The notes: generated by a model from the sequence alone, not told the origin. Positions 1-8,944 are shown, counted from the first letter of the stretch. The stretch: DNA of 64,000 nucleotides from Gluconobacter kondonii (GCF_002723995.1 NZ_BEWP01000006.1:62001-126000), one strand, 5' to 3'. Made by a program: numbers and translations.

Positions 1-248
1 TCGGCCAGGATCACCACCGGGGCCTGACTGCCATCGGTGGCTGCCGATGCGGACGGAATATACTTGCCGGAGGCCGTCACGAGCCCAAGGGCTGTTCCAC
101 GCGCCACAATGCCATTTCCGCCCGCAAGTGTGACGTTGTCGGTGACCCGAGGGTAGACGCCGGCGATCAGCTGATCGGGCTGATACGTGGCATCGAACAT
201 GGCTGGCGTCTGGGGATAGATGCCGTTTACGGAGTTGGTATCACTCAT
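1..248 (-). CDS. Head decoration protein, gpD family (partial)
   Basis: The first 82 codons are in the window and the gene runs off the left edge. The start is the ATG at 248, preceded by a GGAAGTAA ribosome binding site. The N-terminus (MSDTNSVNGIYPQTP) leads into a segment with a valine- and glycine-rich pattern of the type GNGIVARGTALG and SGKYIPSA, which fits the lambda gpD / head decoration family that stabilises the expanded capsid. Position supports this: it follows the protease and scaffold-like genes, as D follows C/Nu3 in lambda. The major capsid gene is expected just to the left, outside the window. Confidence 0.7.
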   Translation of the reverse strand, partial: MSDTNSVNGIYPQTPAMFDATYQPDQLIAGVYPRVTDNVTLAGGNGIVARGTALGLVTASGKYIPSASAATDGSQAPVVILA

Positions 249-253
249 GATGC

Positions 254-931
254 TTACTTCCTGAAGGCGCGAGCGCGTTCGACCATACGGGCCGCGACGG
301 ATCTCGGTGATGACGGATCAGGGCGCCCCTGCCGCTCTTCCTGCGCAGGGATTGGGGCGCGGCGAGAGCGCGACATGCGCTGATCGAGGGCGCTGATTGC
401 GGAAGATTGATTCTCTTCCTCAAATTCTGCCTCGACCGCAGACGCCTTTGCTGGCGCACGAACACCAGACGCCATCGATCCATTCAGAATGCTGATGGCC
501 TTGCTGCGCGGCAGATTTGTCGTGAAGGCCAGCTCCGCCGCGAGCGCAGGGTTTGCGGCAGCACCAGGCGCGGAGAAGATTGCCGCTCCACGGCCACGCT
601 CACGGGCGCGGGCAGAGGCCTTCTCCCCGTCGTCTTCATCCTCTTCGTCGGAAGCATCATCGCCCTCTTCTTCAGCGACCTCATCGTCCTGTCCGTCCGA
701 ATCCTCGTCGCCGTCATCATCGGCGCGACCCGCCTTCTTGGCCTTTTTGGCTTTCTTGGACTTGTCAGCGCGACGCGCCTTACGGTTCTTGGGCTTCTCG
801 TCTTCACCCTCGTCCTCACCGCCCTCGTTTTCAGACGAGTTGGCGTTGTGATCATCGGTGTTGTTCTCATCGTCTTCCGCAGCCCGTGCGGGCGCGCGGA
901 AAAGGTGGGCAAACCGGGAAGGCTTGGCCAT
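254..931 (-). CDS. Acidic low-complexity protein, probable head scaffold
   Basis: The protein has about 225 residues. Residues ~15-110 are a highly charged, low-complexity run (Asp/Glu blocks with a Lys/Ala-rich stretch); the C-terminal half is Ala/Arg-rich with an RSKAISILNG segment. No enzymatic motif is visible. It lies between the S49 protease and the gpD-like gene, where lambda-like phages carry the scaffold (Nu3), so a scaffold role is inferred from position and composition only. I chose the ATG at 931 because GGGAGA precedes it at good spacing; an upstream in-frame ATG at 949 has no such site and sits directly on a terminator-like hairpin. Confidence 0.55.
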   Translation of the reverse strand: MAKPSRFAHLFRAPARAAEDDENNTDDHNANSSENEGGEDEGEDEKPKNRKARRADKSKKAKKAKKAGRADDDGDEDSDGQDDEVAEEEGDDASDEEDEDDGEKASARARERGRGAAIFSAPGAAANPALAAELAFTTNLPRSKAISILNGSMASGVRAPAKASAVEAEFEEENQSSAISALDQRMSRSRRAPIPAQEERQGRPDPSSPRSVAARMVERARAFRK

Positions 932-950
932 AGACTGTCTCCCAGACATG

Positions 951-970
951 AAAAAGGCCCCAGAGGGGCC
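951..970 (-). terminator. Hairpin plus T-tract between protease and scaffold-like genes
   Basis: Read on the minus strand, a 6-bp GC stem (GGCCCC/GGGGCC, 3-nt loop, 956-970) is followed by TTTTTC, immediately before the next gene's ATG codons. It looks like an intrinsic terminator or attenuator inside an otherwise continuous head operon. Confidence 0.55.
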
Positions 971-982
971 GGTTTTTGAAGT

Positions 983-1780
983 TCAGAGCTTGAGAAAGGC
1001 GGCTATGGCCTCTTCCGGCGTGGCGATCTCGTCTGCCAGGCCGATCTCCACCCCATGCCGCCCCAAATAGGTACCGGCCTGGGTATTTCTCACCACGTCC
1101 GCTTCAATCCCGCGATTACGCGCGACTGTCTGCACAAAGAAATCGCCCATTTCATCGATTTCTGCCTGCGCCCGCTCACGAGCAGGATCCGTCATCGGCG
1201 TGGTTGGATAACCATCAGTCTTTCGGGCGCCGTACTGGAATGTCGTCACCTTGATGCCAGCCTTGTCCAGCGCATCCGTGATGTCGACATGCATGCCGAC
1301 GCAACCGATCGATCCGGTTCCACCCATCTGCGGAACCGTGATGAAATCAGCTGCTGAAGCGACGGCATAGGCCGCCGAGAAGGCTGCATCATTCAGGATC
1401 GCCCAGATCGGCTTTTCCCCCCGCGCCCGATAAATCATCTCGGCAGTATCAAAGCATTCACTTACGGTCCCGCCTGGAGAATTCACCATCAGTGCAATCC
1501 GGCTGACGGATGCGTCGTCAAGCGCCGCATTCAGGGCTTTTCGGATGTCCTGATAATATGTTGCCCCAGACCAGCTCCATCCGGTTCCCGGAAGAAGAAT
1601 TCCGGAGACCGGGATCAGAGCGACGCCCTGCACGACTTCATATGACTGGGCCTCAGTGTCACGCTCACCAAAGAAGGCCTCAGCCCCCGCTCCGGCCTCA
1701 AACGACCGCTTCAGCAATGCTGATCGAGCGTTCGACAGCATCAGTGGCCGATTCAGGAAAAGAGATGCGGCCTGTGTCAT
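983..1780 (-). CDS. S49-family head maturation protease (gpC-like)
   Basis: This is a 265-residue ClpP-fold serine protease of the S49/SppA type used by lambda-like phages to process scaffold and portal proteins during head assembly. Visible family features are VNSPGGTV (residues ~98-105), the AAFSAAYAVASAAD helix and the nucleophile motif TGSIGCVG, with the catalytic Ser in TGS. The ATG at 1780 is preceded by GGAGGACGC and overlaps the portal stop by 4 nt, indicating translational coupling; the longer frame reading upstream lacks a binding site. Lambda gpC carries the scaffold as a C-terminal overlap; here the scaffold-like protein is a separate downstream gene. Confidence 0.88.
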   Translation of the reverse strand: MTQAASLFLNRPLMLSNARSALLKRSFEAGAGAEAFFGERDTEAQSYEVVQGVALIPVSGILLPGTGWSWSGATYYQDIRKALNAALDDASVSRIALMVNSPGGTVSECFDTAEMIYRARGEKPIWAILNDAAFSAAYAVASAADFITVPQMGGTGSIGCVGMHVDITDALDKAGIKVTTFQYGARKTDGYPTTPMTDPARERAQAEIDEMGDFFVQTVARNRGIEADVVRNTQAGTYLGRHGVEIGLADEIATPEEAIAAFLKL

Positions 1781-3465
1781 TTCGCGTCCTCCTCCTTTGG
1801 TTGAGCGGCATCCTCTGCCGCAACACCGCTGAGCGCCCATTCCGGAGGTGTGAGCCCCAGTTCCCTGAAACGATTGACCTCGACAGCACGTTGATCGACC
1901 TTTTCTTCCCAGTCCGCCCCACTGTTCTCGGCGATCTCGTCCTCGAGCGTTGTCAGGCCGGCATCGATGCCCATGATCGAACCTTTCCGTTCGGCCACAG
2001 GATCGATCCAGCCACGTCCGGGTCCAAGCCAGTTACACCGTGAAAGCGGCGTTCGCAGGCGGGGGAAATACTTGGCCAGAAACCCGCGCGGCGCACCTGC
2101 CGGCAATGGCAGTTCGTCATAAAGAGCTACGCATTCTTCAAGCCATGCGGTTCGCATGGGAGAAGCGTAGCCCTGAGCGAAGTTCTTTCGCCGACGATCC
2201 ATCGTCTTCCATGCCTCGAGCATGGCCGCACGAGCAGAAGAATAGTTCACGTCTGACCAGTTATTACTGACCTGCATGGACGAGACCCCCGCGCCGGAGG
2301 CAACATTCCGCAAAACGGCGCTCTCGAACGCTGCAAAGTTGGAATTCGGCCGCGCTGCATCAACAGTGTTGATCTTCTCGCCCGGAGCCAACATTGGCAT
2401 GCGAACCCCACCCAGCATGACCCGGTTTTCATCATGGAACGCCGTCCGGACGTCCTGATAAGCCATGACACCGTCACCCCCACCCGCACCCAGAGCGTCT
2501 GCCACCATCTCCTGATCGTAAGGAGATTCGACGTACGCCCCGAAAATGGAATTGACGATCGCGGCGTCCAGTTCTGTTCCATCATACTTGATGAGCATCT
2601 TCAGCCGTTGAACGACTGGGGCGAGAATTCCCGCTCCGCCGCGATGCTGGCCTGCACGCTCAGTCTGGAAATGGTGCACCATACTTGCGCGGCCCCATTC
2701 GGTCTCACGCTCGATATAATCCCATTCCTGCGTTTCTGCCGCCGAGAACCAGTCTCCCTGATGAGCCCGCCGAATATGGTATCCGAGTGGTGCACCCCAT
2801 TCGTCGATCTGGACGCCGCCGCGGCAGTATTTCAGATCCCAGTTATTCTGGGGGACAGACAGTCTGTCCGGATCGATCAGGTTGAAACAGGTTGCATATT
2901 CGGCCCGCCCTTCCCCGATCCGCTCTGGAAGCCAGCAGACTTGGGCAAGGCTGTCGCCATCCACCAGGTCGTGCCGCAAGCCTGTCCAGCACATTTGCGT
3001 AAAGCTGAGCCTGCGGCCGACATCGCAATATCGATTTTCGTCTTCAGCGAACCCCCGCCAGTGGCTGTCGACAGCCCTCCCCCATTCGTCCGCCCATACC
3101 GCATCGAATGACAGGCCGGTCTTCACGCGCAATGCACGATAGTCTGGCTTGCTGATTGCGCGAAAGGAGCCGCCGATTGCGTTGTCCAGAACACGGGTGA
3201 TTGTGCCCGAAGCCCAGCCATCGTTTCGAACCAGGTCCCTGATGCGGGAGACGATTCGGTCGCGATAGACATTCAGCTCAACGTCCGGCGACCACAGCAG
3301 CGGATTCCAGGCCTCCATGTGAGGCCCGGTGATGTCCGCGGCATCATAAGGGGTCTGCCCCCAACCACCCGCCAGTCCCATCGCGCGACGACGACGTGGC
3401 AGCGCAGGCGTCCGGGGCATCCCTTTTCCATCAGGCCCGAGAATGACTGCGCTGCGATCTGTCAT
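1777..3465 (-). CDS. Phage portal protein, lambda family
   Basis: At 562 residues this has the normal length for lambda-family portals (gpB type). The dodecameric portal is the DNA entry channel of the head and docks the terminase. The N-terminal region (PLLWSPDVELNVYRDRIVSRIRDLVRNDG begins at about residue 54) matches the family pattern of a long helix following a Trp-rich segment, and the C-terminal third has the conserved WSDVNYSSARAAMLEAW motif. The gene overlaps both neighbours by 4 nt (gpW-like upstream, protease downstream), so it is translated as part of the head operon. Confidence 0.92.
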   Translation of the reverse strand: MTDRSAVILGPDGKGMPRTPALPRRRRAMGLAGGWGQTPYDAADITGPHMEAWNPLLWSPDVELNVYRDRIVSRIRDLVRNDGWASGTITRVLDNAIGGSFRAISKPDYRALRVKTGLSFDAVWADEWGRAVDSHWRGFAEDENRYCDVGRRLSFTQMCWTGLRHDLVDGDSLAQVCWLPERIGEGRAEYATCFNLIDPDRLSVPQNNWDLKYCRGGVQIDEWGAPLGYHIRRAHQGDWFSAAETQEWDYIERETEWGRASMVHHFQTERAGQHRGGAGILAPVVQRLKMLIKYDGTELDAAIVNSIFGAYVESPYDQEMVADALGAGGGDGVMAYQDVRTAFHDENRVMLGGVRMPMLAPGEKINTVDAARPNSNFAAFESAVLRNVASGAGVSSMQVSNNWSDVNYSSARAAMLEAWKTMDRRRKNFAQGYASPMRTAWLEECVALYDELPLPAGAPRGFLAKYFPRLRTPLSRCNWLGPGRGWIDPVAERKGSIMGIDAGLTTLEDEIAENSGADWEEKVDQRAVEVNRFRELGLTPPEWALSGVAAEDAAQPKEEDAK

Positions 3466-3749
3466 CGGAATACAAACCTTACTGGACGCCTGCGAGAGAT
3501 CCCCAGCTGCTTCTGAAGGAGCTGGATATACTGAAGAAGGTCCGTCTTATTGGCTGCGGTATAGGTGACGGATCGGGACCCGTTTACCTGCGAGTACGAG
3601 ACCGCAACCGGCTTTCCGCCGATCATCAGGTCGTTATAGGCCTGTTGTGCTGCAGCCAGATTGGCCTGAAGCTGCGCTGTCGTGACCCCAGACATGCTGG
3701 TTTGGGGAGGCCTGCGGACATACTGCCCGCGTCCGGTAAGGGATGTCAT
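3462..3749 (-). CDS. gpW-like head-tail joining protein
   Basis: A 95-residue protein whose core (LQANLAAAQQAYNDLMIGG, then a Val-rich hairpin, then KTDLLQYIQLLQKQLG and a basic C-terminus RRRPVRF) matches the gpW family pattern: an N-terminal helix ending in LM.G, a beta-hairpin, a second helix and a basic tail. gpW closes the packaged head and prepares it for tail attachment. Its place between the terminase side and the portal gene is as in lambda. The ATG at 3749 overlaps the upstream stop; a second ATG at codon 19 would give a 77-residue protein closer to the usual gpW length of 68, so the start is uncertain. Confidence 0.75.
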   Translation of the reverse strand: MTSLTGRGQYVRRPPQTSMSGVTTAQLQANLAAAQQAYNDLMIGGKPVAVSYSQVNGSRSVTYTAANKTDLLQYIQLLQKQLGISRRRPVRFVFR

Positions 3750-4498
3750 CGCAAACCTCTTCTGCGGAAAACTTTGATGATCTCTTCATTGACGACCCGG
3801 TCCTGACGGCGCGCGATTGTCTCATTCACGATCTGCTCTACTGGCAGACGCGCCTTGTAGTGAGGCTGTGACACGAACCGGAGAATTTCTCCGATCTTAC
3901 CCGGCCCAATCAGCTTGAAAATCCCACGCGGACGTCGGTTTCCGCGCTCGTAACCCACAAAGAATTCGCTGTGCGATCCGCGAGCATTTTTGAGCTGTTT
4001 TGCAATCCGTCGCGCCGTCCGGTCGCCCATGTTTGATGTCGGGTCAAGCATGAGGTTCAGACGACTCAGGATCTGGATGATGATGCCCCGCTTGATGTTT
4101 CCGTTTTCGTCCAGCGGACAGTCTTTTCCTGGAACAACATATTGACCGCCCGATACCGTTCGAAGCGCCTTTTCAAACCGTTTCATGTCGCGCTCGCCGC
4201 CATGGATCTGTGGCCCAAGATAAGTAATCGCAGGCGTCCCGCGCCGCGCAAAATCCCGGGTCGCCACCCAGGCTTCCAGATTTTTCCCGGTCGCAGGCCT
4301 CGTAAAGAACCCGTTCAGCGTGAAGGCATTGGGCCGGTCAAAAACCTCTTTCATCCGGTCAACGACCTTCATACGGGCTCCAGTAGCCAAGCGGTTCAGT
4401 GCAGAAGCTGCAGCCTTGGGAATTTCGTTTTCTGCCAAGGCGCTCAGATCTCTCTGGAGCGCCTTGGCATCGAGGCCGACTTTAAGATCCATCGGCAT
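3746..4498 (-). CDS. Phage protein between terminase and gpW, weakly gpZ-like
   Basis: A 250-residue basic protein. Residues ~20-60 (NEIPKAAASALNRLATGAR) resemble the opening of the prophage minor tail protein Z family, in which a helix with an ALNR motif is followed by a basic region; the rest I do not recognise. It contains no catalytic motif or membrane segment. A head-tail or tail completion role is inferred from position in the morphogenesis operon and from this weak resemblance only. It starts 10 nt downstream of the terminase stop and overlaps the gpW-like gene. Confidence 0.45.
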   Translation of the reverse strand: MPMDLKVGLDAKALQRDLSALAENEIPKAAASALNRLATGARMKVVDRMKEVFDRPNAFTLNGFFTRPATGKNLEAWVATRDFARRGTPAITYLGPQIHGGERDMKRFEKALRTVSGGQYVVPGKDCPLDENGNIKRGIIIQILSRLNLMLDPTSNMGDRTARRIAKQLKNARGSHSEFFVGYERGNRRPRGIFKLIGPGKIGEILRFVSQPHYKARLPVEQIVNETIARRQDRVVNEEIIKVFRRRGLR

Positions 4499-4508
4499 CT
4501 TGAATTTC

Positions 4509-6662
4509 CTATCCCGGTAGACGCTTAACCAGGCGGCGCAACCGCTCCTGTCGAGACTGGCGAGCTGTCTCGACGGGTTTCGGTGCTTCCGCCCTTTTCT
4601 CGTTGCTCCAGCCGCTTACGACCTGCGTAATTTTCGACAGGTTTTCCACGAGGATTTCTGTCGATGAGACCACATTACTGTTCTCGTCCCACGGAGCTGC
4701 CCAGACAGGCGGAGAGTTCCATGGCATCCGGGCAATTCCGAACAGGAAAGCCAGGACGTTCGTCATAACCATCAGATCCAGCGCCTCATTCCGGGCCGAT
4801 GGTGTGACTTTCGCCCACCGTCCGTCTGGACGCCTCTGTTCCGCCACTAGCTGCTCGAAAAAGGGATGCGGAGGTTCATTCGCCAGCAAGCCTGCCGGAA
4901 AATGAACGCGCCAGGCCCCGATGTCAGCGACCTGTAACTGGGTCGAAGCATCATCCTTGAAGCGGTTCGGGTTGAAGAACCCAACCGGGATCTCGCCTCG
5001 TGCCGCTGCCGAACGATCTTTTCTCTGAGTGTCCGGATAGGTGACCACCAGCGCCGGAGCGTTGATTGTACTCGCACCCTTGAGCGGGAGGATGGTCCAG
5101 CCATCCCGCCCGTCAAACCGCCCCATCCGTTTTGCGCTCCGCCGCCTGCGTGCCCTCCTCCATGCGCCATAGGCCTGTAGGGTCACGCCGTCCTGACCGC
5201 CGCTGTCATATCCGACCGCGAGGATCTTCATGGCGCGGCTTGAGCCATCAGCAAGGGGATATCTTGCCTCCTCGAGAGAGGTCAGTAGATCGTCCCAGTC
5301 CTTCTGGCTCGTCGCAGGATCTGCAGCGACCTTCTGGTAATCGATGATCCAGCTTTCTCCGTCGACCCCCCAACCACGCACCATGTACTCGAAGCGATTA
5401 GCCTGAACGTCCACGGCAGCCGTCAGGAACCGGACACCCTCAGGGATAAAGCCGAGACGAAGCCCCGGTTCTGCCCGGTTGGCAATTGCCTGTGAGTCCA
5501 ATGATCCAGCCGCCCTAGGCGGCTGGTATGGAAGTCCCCAGCGCTTGACCGTGACGGCCCGGAGATCCTTGTCATCACCTGTTGTCTCGAAGTCACGCTG
5601 CGCTTTGACCATGTCATAGGCGAGCGATCCCATGCCGCCGATAATGAAAGGCGACATAAGGCCTGTGATCCAGAAACCGGCCGTGGTGCTCGCCACCAGT
5701 TCGCCAGACACCTCACCATCATGACTGATGTCCTGACCTCTGCCGACCCAGACCCCGTCCCGGTTCATGGCGCGACGCCACTTGTCTTCGATCAGTGTTC
5801 CACAATGCGGGCACAGGAGCGCCGCGTTGTCGCGGATCTCATCGAGCGGCGCGTCTGCATTCCAGTGCAGTGTCATCGGCACAGATGACGTCGGGTTCGG
5901 ACTGGAGAAGCCGTTGCAATGCGGGCATGGCCACCACCAGATGCGGCGATCGCTGTCCCGATAGAGCTTCATGATCCCGTTTGTCCACCTGGACGGGTCG
6001 CTGCCGAGAGCAGCGTCAGGATGACTCTCGGCAAGCACCATGCTCTCTTGTCCGAAGGTCTCACGCCTGATGGACGCCAGAGCGTAAGCATCACCAAGAT
6101 TGGCCGGATAGGCATCGATTTCGGTCATGATGATCCGCGGTGCGGACTTATTGATCAGGTTGTTGTAGGCGGCCGCCAGAAACTCGATCCACATGGACCG
6201 GAAGCGCTTGAACTTGAGTGAATTGTCGACCGGACGCGTACCCAGCTTTTCCTTCATAGAAAGATGGGCATCGATCATGGGCGCGATTTCGCGCTTGACG
6301 TAACTTTCGATGACGTCGTCGGTCTGGGCATAGACCAAGAAGTCTGCAGGGTCGACGTCCACTGATTGAAGAAGCCAGTTCTGCCCAATCGTCGTCTTGC
6401 CCGACCGCGCAGGTCCGACCACGGCCGTCGTGAGGTATTGCTGCTCTGTCAGGGCTTCCATGGGCCCTACGAGGTAGGGGGCCTCATCATGGCTCCAACG
6501 ACCCACGAAGCCGCCGCCCCTGTTGTCCAGAATCCGATGCTTCGCAGCATAGTCGGCAACATTGATCTCTTCGGCAGGACGGTATGATTCGATCGCCTGG
6601 GCGATGATGGAGCGTGGATCAGCGAACAGGACTTCCTCAGGTGAGATGAAGCTGTCGCTCAT
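4509..6662 (-). CDS. Terminase large subunit, GpA family
   Basis: A 717-residue packaging motor and cos-cleaving nuclease of the lambda gpA family, of usual length. The Walker A region is GPARSGKT (~residues 83-90), a Walker B-like region ends in MTEID (~residue 187), and the CPHC...CPHC cysteine pairs at about residues 246-290 are typical of the family. The C-terminal nuclease domain begins near AVDVQANRFEY, whose first Asp is expected to bind metal. The start overlaps the small subunit gene by 26 nt, the usual arrangement. GpA-family enzymes cut cos sites, so this phage is expected to package unit genomes with cohesive ends. Confidence 0.95.
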   Translation of the reverse strand: MSDSFISPEEVLFADPRSIIAQAIESYRPAEEINVADYAAKHRILDNRGGGFVGRWSHDEAPYLVGPMEALTEQQYLTTAVVGPARSGKTTIGQNWLLQSVDVDPADFLVYAQTDDVIESYVKREIAPMIDAHLSMKEKLGTRPVDNSLKFKRFRSMWIEFLAAAYNNLINKSAPRIIMTEIDAYPANLGDAYALASIRRETFGQESMVLAESHPDAALGSDPSRWTNGIMKLYRDSDRRIWWWPCPHCNGFSSPNPTSSVPMTLHWNADAPLDEIRDNAALLCPHCGTLIEDKWRRAMNRDGVWVGRGQDISHDGEVSGELVASTTAGFWITGLMSPFIIGGMGSLAYDMVKAQRDFETTGDDKDLRAVTVKRWGLPYQPPRAAGSLDSQAIANRAEPGLRLGFIPEGVRFLTAAVDVQANRFEYMVRGWGVDGESWIIDYQKVAADPATSQKDWDDLLTSLEEARYPLADGSSRAMKILAVGYDSGGQDGVTLQAYGAWRRARRRRSAKRMGRFDGRDGWTILPLKGASTINAPALVVTYPDTQRKDRSAAARGEIPVGFFNPNRFKDDASTQLQVADIGAWRVHFPAGLLANEPPHPFFEQLVAEQRRPDGRWAKVTPSARNEALDLMVMTNVLAFLFGIARMPWNSPPVWAAPWDENSNVVSSTEILVENLSKITQVVSGWSNEKRAEAPKPVETARQSRQERLRRLVKRLPG

Positions 6663-7239
6663 GTTCGGTGTCTGTATCCTGTTTGAGCATGGTCAGAACG
6701 CTGTTGACTGACTTTAGCTGTACGTCCTTTAGGCGGCTCTCAGCCTGTCGCAGGACTGCGTCAGGCCAACTCTGATCCCGGGCCAGCTGACGCAGAAACG
6801 CTCCGGTGTCCCGAGCCAGCATTGCGAAGGCCGTGGCCATCATGTCCTGCATCTGATCTGCGATGACCAGCTTGCCGCATCGCTCGGCCTCTTTCCGCTT
6901 TAAATCGCGAAGGCGCCAGATATCGATCTGCTCTTTGGTGGAGACGAAGCCAGACCGTGCAGGCTGTTCCTCTTCCGCGAAGAGATCATCGAACTGCAAC
7001 TGCAGTTCCATGAGTTTTTCGTCGCGGCCGATGGTCGCCTTTTCTTCCTCTTCCCGCCTCGCGGCAAGAAAGTCGAAGACGGCGTGAGGATTGAAGCTCC
7101 AGCTCTTGCCGTTGGTGCCTCGATGATCGGCAGGGAAGTCTGGCCACCGGTCGATCCAATTGGTGAGGGTCGGCAGCGAGACCTTCAGTCGCTTGGCCAT
7201 CTGGGCTTTGTTCAGCGTGACTGCCTCATGCGCCTCCAT
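6637..7239 (-). CDS. Terminase small subunit, Nu1-like
   Basis: A 200-residue protein with an N-terminal winged-helix-type DNA-binding segment (LNKAQMAKRLKVSLPTLTNW, residues ~9-28), then a WPDFP region, an acidic/coiled-coil middle (~60-95) and a helical C-terminus. This is the Nu1 arrangement: the N-terminus binds cosB and the C-terminus contacts the large subunit, whose gene starts within its 3' end. The ATG at 7239 has GAGGAA upstream; the longer reading frame to 7278 is not supported by a ribosome binding site. Confidence 0.8.
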   Translation of the reverse strand: MEAHEAVTLNKAQMAKRLKVSLPTLTNWIDRWPDFPADHRGTNGKSWSFNPHAVFDFLAARREEEEKATIGRDEKLMELQLQFDDLFAEEEQPARSGFVSTKEQIDIWRLRDLKRKEAERCGKLVIADQMQDMMATAFAMLARDTGAFLRQLARDQSWPDAVLRQAESRLKDVQLKSVNSVLTMLKQDTDTEHERQLHLT

Positions 7240-7478
7240 TGCCGGTTCCTCATGAGACGACAACAACAACAACACCAACCCATTTTCAGATTTGCTCGAA
7301 AAGTGCCTCTTACCGGGGTGCGAATTACCCCCGGACGGCTACCCCTCCAGGAGGGACCCACGAATTCTGTGGCTTTCTGGCCACACGACCCCGCCCCGAC
7401 CGCCCGGTCGCGCATCAGAGCGACCCAACGAGAAAGGGGACGCAGCCCTTGCGAGCATACGTCCCCTCATCATGCCAA
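7240..7478. other. Non-coding gap upstream of terminase; expected cos region
   Basis: No gene is visible. In lambda-like phages cos lies directly upstream of the small terminase gene. Candidate symmetric elements are an imperfect repeat of CCGGGG/CCCCGG around 7317-7338, a 14-bp inverted repeat with arms CGACCG/CGGTCG at 7397-7410, and an 8-bp arm pair AGGGGACG/CGTCCCCT at 7435-7442 and 7460-7467. Which, if any, is the nicking site cannot be decided by eye. Confidence 0.4.
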
Positions 7479-7952
7479 CTACATATGTTCAAAATGGCGG
7501 ATGTGGCGAGAGAAAAATTCACTACGGCTGATTTTTTTTCCTACCGCCGCGCATGCCTCTGCATGCCAGTCTTTGGCAGTCTCATGGTTGATCCCCAGTT
7601 TCCCGCCGATTTTGCGCCACGTCCACCTGTGCTGACCTGAAATCGGATGAACGATCAATCGCATGTTGACCACGGCCTTTTGCCCGCGATCAGTCAGCAT
7701 CGGCACCCATGACAGCGCAAGATCCATGCGGCTCACTTCATCTGACGTCGGCGTGGGTGGTCGAATGTCGCTCTCCATTGGCCAGTCGAGATCATCACGG
7801 TCGGCGACAATGTCAGGCCAGTAGGATCGCATTCCGCCAGGCCAGCATCCGTTCGCCGGCATGGCCGCTAGCGTGAAGGCTGCATCAGTCAGCCAGTCCG
7901 CCACCTGTTCTGGCACGTCGCGCCCAAGATCGATCCGCTTGACGCCCTTCAT
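7479..7952 (-). CDS. DUF6362-like phage HTH protein
   Basis: A 157-residue protein with a conserved Trp-rich N-terminal half (ANGCWPGGMRSYWPDIVADR, residues ~33-52) and a C-terminal HTH-like segment (HRWTWRKIGGKLGINHETAK, ~108-127). The pattern resembles the DUF6362 family of alphaproteobacterial prophages, which is sigma-region-4-like. Position at the junction of the replication and packaging blocks suggests a late-gene activator, an inference. It overlaps the replication gene upstream by 4 nt. Confidence 0.55.
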   Translation of the reverse strand: MKGVKRIDLGRDVPEQVADWLTDAAFTLAAMPANGCWPGGMRSYWPDIVADRDDLDWPMESDIRPPTPTSDEVSRMDLALSWVPMLTDRGQKAVVNMRLIVHPISGQHRWTWRKIGGKLGINHETAKDWHAEACAAVGKKISRSEFFSRHIRHFEHM

Positions 7953-8893
7953 GCCGCAACCTGGACAAGGAAGTCAGCCAGTTCCGGACGACGCAGGCCG
8001 ATTTCACCGCTTGCGATGGCGCTGGAATAGTCCTGCATGGCCTGCTCCCATGCACGCTCTGCCTTGCGCTGTTCTGCAGTTTTCGGCGCTTCAGGGATAT
8101 CGCCTTGAGCAATCGCCTGCTCGACCGCCTTCGTGAAGTAGCCCAGATGCGAAACCGGAGCGCCGCGTTCCCGCTGCCTCTCTGCCACTGCTGTCACGAC
8201 GGATGTCACCAGCAGTTCAGTCTGATCGTCCGTCAGGCCTTTCGCGACCGCCGCAGCGCACCAGGTCCGAGTGATGCCGTAGTTCGGCATATCCTTCGCG
8301 TCATCGAAGCCAGCCGCCGTAAACGCCTTAGGTCCAATGCGTTTGAACATCGCGTCCAGCCTAAGCTTATCTTCGGAAGAAGATTTAGAAGCTAAGCTAA
8401 GCTTATCGCGCGCACCCGTGAGGTGGGTTTTCGCTGGGTTTTCGCGTGCCACGTCTTTGCCTCCGGAAATGGGTAGAACAATGTTGCCCTGGCGCTGATC
8501 CGCCACGACGCCTGTTTTCGGTGTTTTTCGCGGTCTTCCGCCCTTTGCGCCATTCGCACGGGACGCAATCTGCCGTGCTGTCATCCCGAGGCCAGCCGGG
8601 AGGCCAATGGTCTGCGCATCGCGGTTCCAGGTTATCAGCTGGGTTTTGGCGTAGGTTTCGAGGTAGGTTTCGATCAGGTTTGCGTCACAGAAAACCTTTG
8701 TCCGCGCCAACGCCGCCAGCGCGCCCGGAAACGACACGTCCAGCACGCCGTCTGCCGTGTTGAGGATCAGATATGTGACCAGACGTACCCAGGACAGCAC
8801 CTGAACGGCCTCTAGGGCATTGAGCGCCAGATTTTCGACCTGCATCAGGGCGATCCGGGACAGCTGGTCGCGATGTGTTGCACTGACCTTCAC
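7949..8893 (-). CDS. Probable phage replication initiator-like protein
   Basis: A 314-residue protein. The N-terminal ~90 residues form a helical, winged-helix-like region; a basic linker SRANGAKGGRPRK at residues ~111-123 is shared in form with the 400-residue protein at 24589-25791 of prophage 2 (NASKGGRPRK). After it comes a low-complexity linker and then a helical C-terminal domain. The linker lies over tandem short DNA repeats (8361-8445), the arrangement of lambda O, where the origin is inside the initiator gene. The helicase gene is in the same operon upstream. Initiator function is inferred from this layout; no family name is certain. Confidence 0.5.
   Translation of the reverse strand: MKVSATHRDQLSRIALMQVENLALNALEAVQVLSWVRLVTYLILNTADGVLDVSFPGALAALARTKVFCDANLIETYLETYAKTQLITWNRDAQTIGLPAGLGMTARQIASRANGAKGGRPRKTPKTGVVADQRQGNIVLPISGGKDVARENPAKTHLTGARDKLSLASKSSSEDKLRLDAMFKRIGPKAFTAAGFDDAKDMPNYGITRTWCAAAVAKGLTDDQTELLVTSVVTAVAERQRERGAPVSHLGYFTKAVEQAIAQGDIPEAPKTAEQRKAERAWEQAMQDYSSAIASGEIGLRRPELADFLVQVAA
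8361..8445. repeat. Short direct repeats inside the initiator-like gene; possible origin of prophage 1
   Basis: CTAAGCTTATC occurs at 8361-8371 and 8397-8407 around an A-rich stretch, and an 11-bp unit TGGGTTTTCGC is tandemly repeated at 8424-8434 and 8435-8445. Further AGGTTT-type repeats spaced about 10-11 bp lie at ~8653-8680. The grouping resembles iterons next to an unwinding region. Confidence 0.45.
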
Positions 8894-8944
8894 GTCAGAA
8901 ACTCCTGCACCCGCCAGCGTGGCGGGATTGAAAACCTAGAAAAC

